The notes under the pieces were generated by a model that saw nothing but the letters and a program-made list of their open reading frames with translations, did no database searches and had not been told where the DNA came from. The translations under genes and the position numbers were made by a program. From assembly GCA_054601695.1 (NCBI GenBank), contig BAAHQB010000001.1, forward strand, positions 1,302,001 to 1,366,000: a DNA stretch of 64,000 nucleotides, given 5' to 3'. Every line of letters begins with the position of its first letter. Within the stretch, counting starts at the first letter, position 1. Source of the DNA: Amorphochlora amoebiformis. Its lineage: Eukaryota; Cercozoa; Chlorarachniophyceae. Shown here piece by piece: positions 47,421-64,000 of the stretch.

Positions 47421-47600
47421 CTTTTAATATATTTATACACATATATGGCTGTCTAAGACTTTTACATACGCTTGTACATTGCATTTAACACCCATCCCAA
47501 CGCGAAAATTGGAACACTCTTGCCATGCCTTTGGCTTCTTCTCTCCGGCCCCATTCACCAAATTTTCCAAGAGCTCCTCAGAATACACGTGCATGGACAT
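44726..47600 (-). CDS. Coiled-coil protein exons, perhaps the 5' part of the FAM228-like gene
   Basis: Exons in transcript order: 47492-47600 with ATG at 47600 ([20 protein letters not shown]), 47340-47365, 46767-46823 ([16 protein letters not shown]), 45811-45882 ([20 protein letters not shown]), 45642-45677 ([12 protein letters not shown]), 45471-45533 ([19 protein letters not shown]), and with less support 45018-45058 ([13 protein letters not shown]) and 44726-44757. Borders are GT-AG. Most junctions are phase 0, with phase 1 after the first exon and phase 2 after 45018. The Gln/Arg/Lys/Glu-rich middle should form a coiled coil. Exon 46767-46823 is open in a second frame, so its reading is less sure. 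No stop was found before the FAM228-like exons on the same strand, which start 446 bp further on, but the phase does not connect directly; one exon is missing if they are a single gene. Confidence 0.6.
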
Positions 47601-47853
47601 GGACGAGGGGGCGGTGTGAGTTTGCTCGAGTATGTGATGGGGGGGGGACAGCAGGGGCCTCTTGTCCTTTGTCCAGAAACGTTCTGATGGGTTTTGACTT
47701 ATATGACTACGGGTTTCTTAGCCGAAGAAATTGGAAGATTAAATTTAATAGGGAACTTTTAAAAACTCGGGAAGTGTCCTGCCCCTGTCCTCTCCGCCGC
47801 TGTGGCTTCCCGATTTCCCGCGTGCCCTCATCCCGCATTCCCGATACAGTACG
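47601..47853. promoter_or_regulatory. Divergent promoter region between coiled-coil and nucleoporin genes
   Basis: The two start codons (47600 on minus, 47854 on plus) face away from each other across 253 bp of non-repeat sequence, the longest repeat-free non-coding stretch near a gene start here. It includes a run of nine G at 47639-47647 and GC-rich sequence at 47780-47840. No TATA box stands out in unique sequence. Assignment as a shared promoter is from arrangement alone. Confidence 0.5.

Positions 47854-64000
<16,147 letters not shown>

Overview
The window is nuclear DNA of a eukaryote: spliceosomal GT-AG introns interrupt nearly every gene, an LTR retrotransposon is present, and there are no operons. 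More than half of the sequence is (TA)n microsatellite with some (CA)n/(GT)n. Genes sit as short GC-balanced exon islands (25-330 nt; the largest is about 610 nt) inside introns made of TA arrays. Genes typical of flagellated cells (a tubulin-tyrosine-ligase-like enzyme, a FAM228-like protein) suggest a flagellate protist or alga. I cannot name the lineage. Most long open frames rich in Ile and Tyr are only translated TA repeat. Gene models below were built by hand from homology, splice dinucleotides and exon phase.

Layout. 1-3.1 kb: pure repeat. 3.1-5.15 kb (+): end of an unidentified gene finishing in a CaaX-like tail. 5.15-8.6 kb: mostly gene-poor, with two small candidate frames. 8.6-14.25 kb (-): SAM methyltransferase of the GSTCD/METTL25 type. 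14.9-16.05 kb: weak plus-strand exons around a small minus-strand membrane protein gene. 17.3-20.1 kb (-): unidentified helical protein. 20.2-33.6 kb (-): a TTLL enzyme with about 22 exons. 34.3-34.9 kb: two weak small frames. 35.1-40.9 kb (+): a universal-stress-protein gene. 41.6-42.3 kb (-): last two exons of an unidentified gene. 43.3-44.3 kb (-): FAM228-like gene, followed upstream by coiled-coil exons to 47.6 kb that may belong to the same gene. 47.85 kb to the right edge (+): a NUP155-type nucleoporin with 18 exons found, transcribed divergently from the coiled-coil gene across about 250 bp.

The nucleoporin gene carries in one intron an internally deleted Copia element (59810-62478) whose two 238-bp LTRs look identical, and in another a solo LTR (57098-57427). 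Two further solo-LTR candidates lie in TTLL introns. All sit in or beside TA arrays.

The most interesting general pattern is that degenerate CCCTAA/TTAGGG telomere-like stretches are not random. They lie at the 3' ends of introns, always with CCCTAA on the coding strand, where they supply a pyrimidine tract and CTAAC branch-point-like words. This holds for genes on both strands and helped to find exons. In the stress-protein gene two exon edges abut repeats without any canonical splice dinucleotide.
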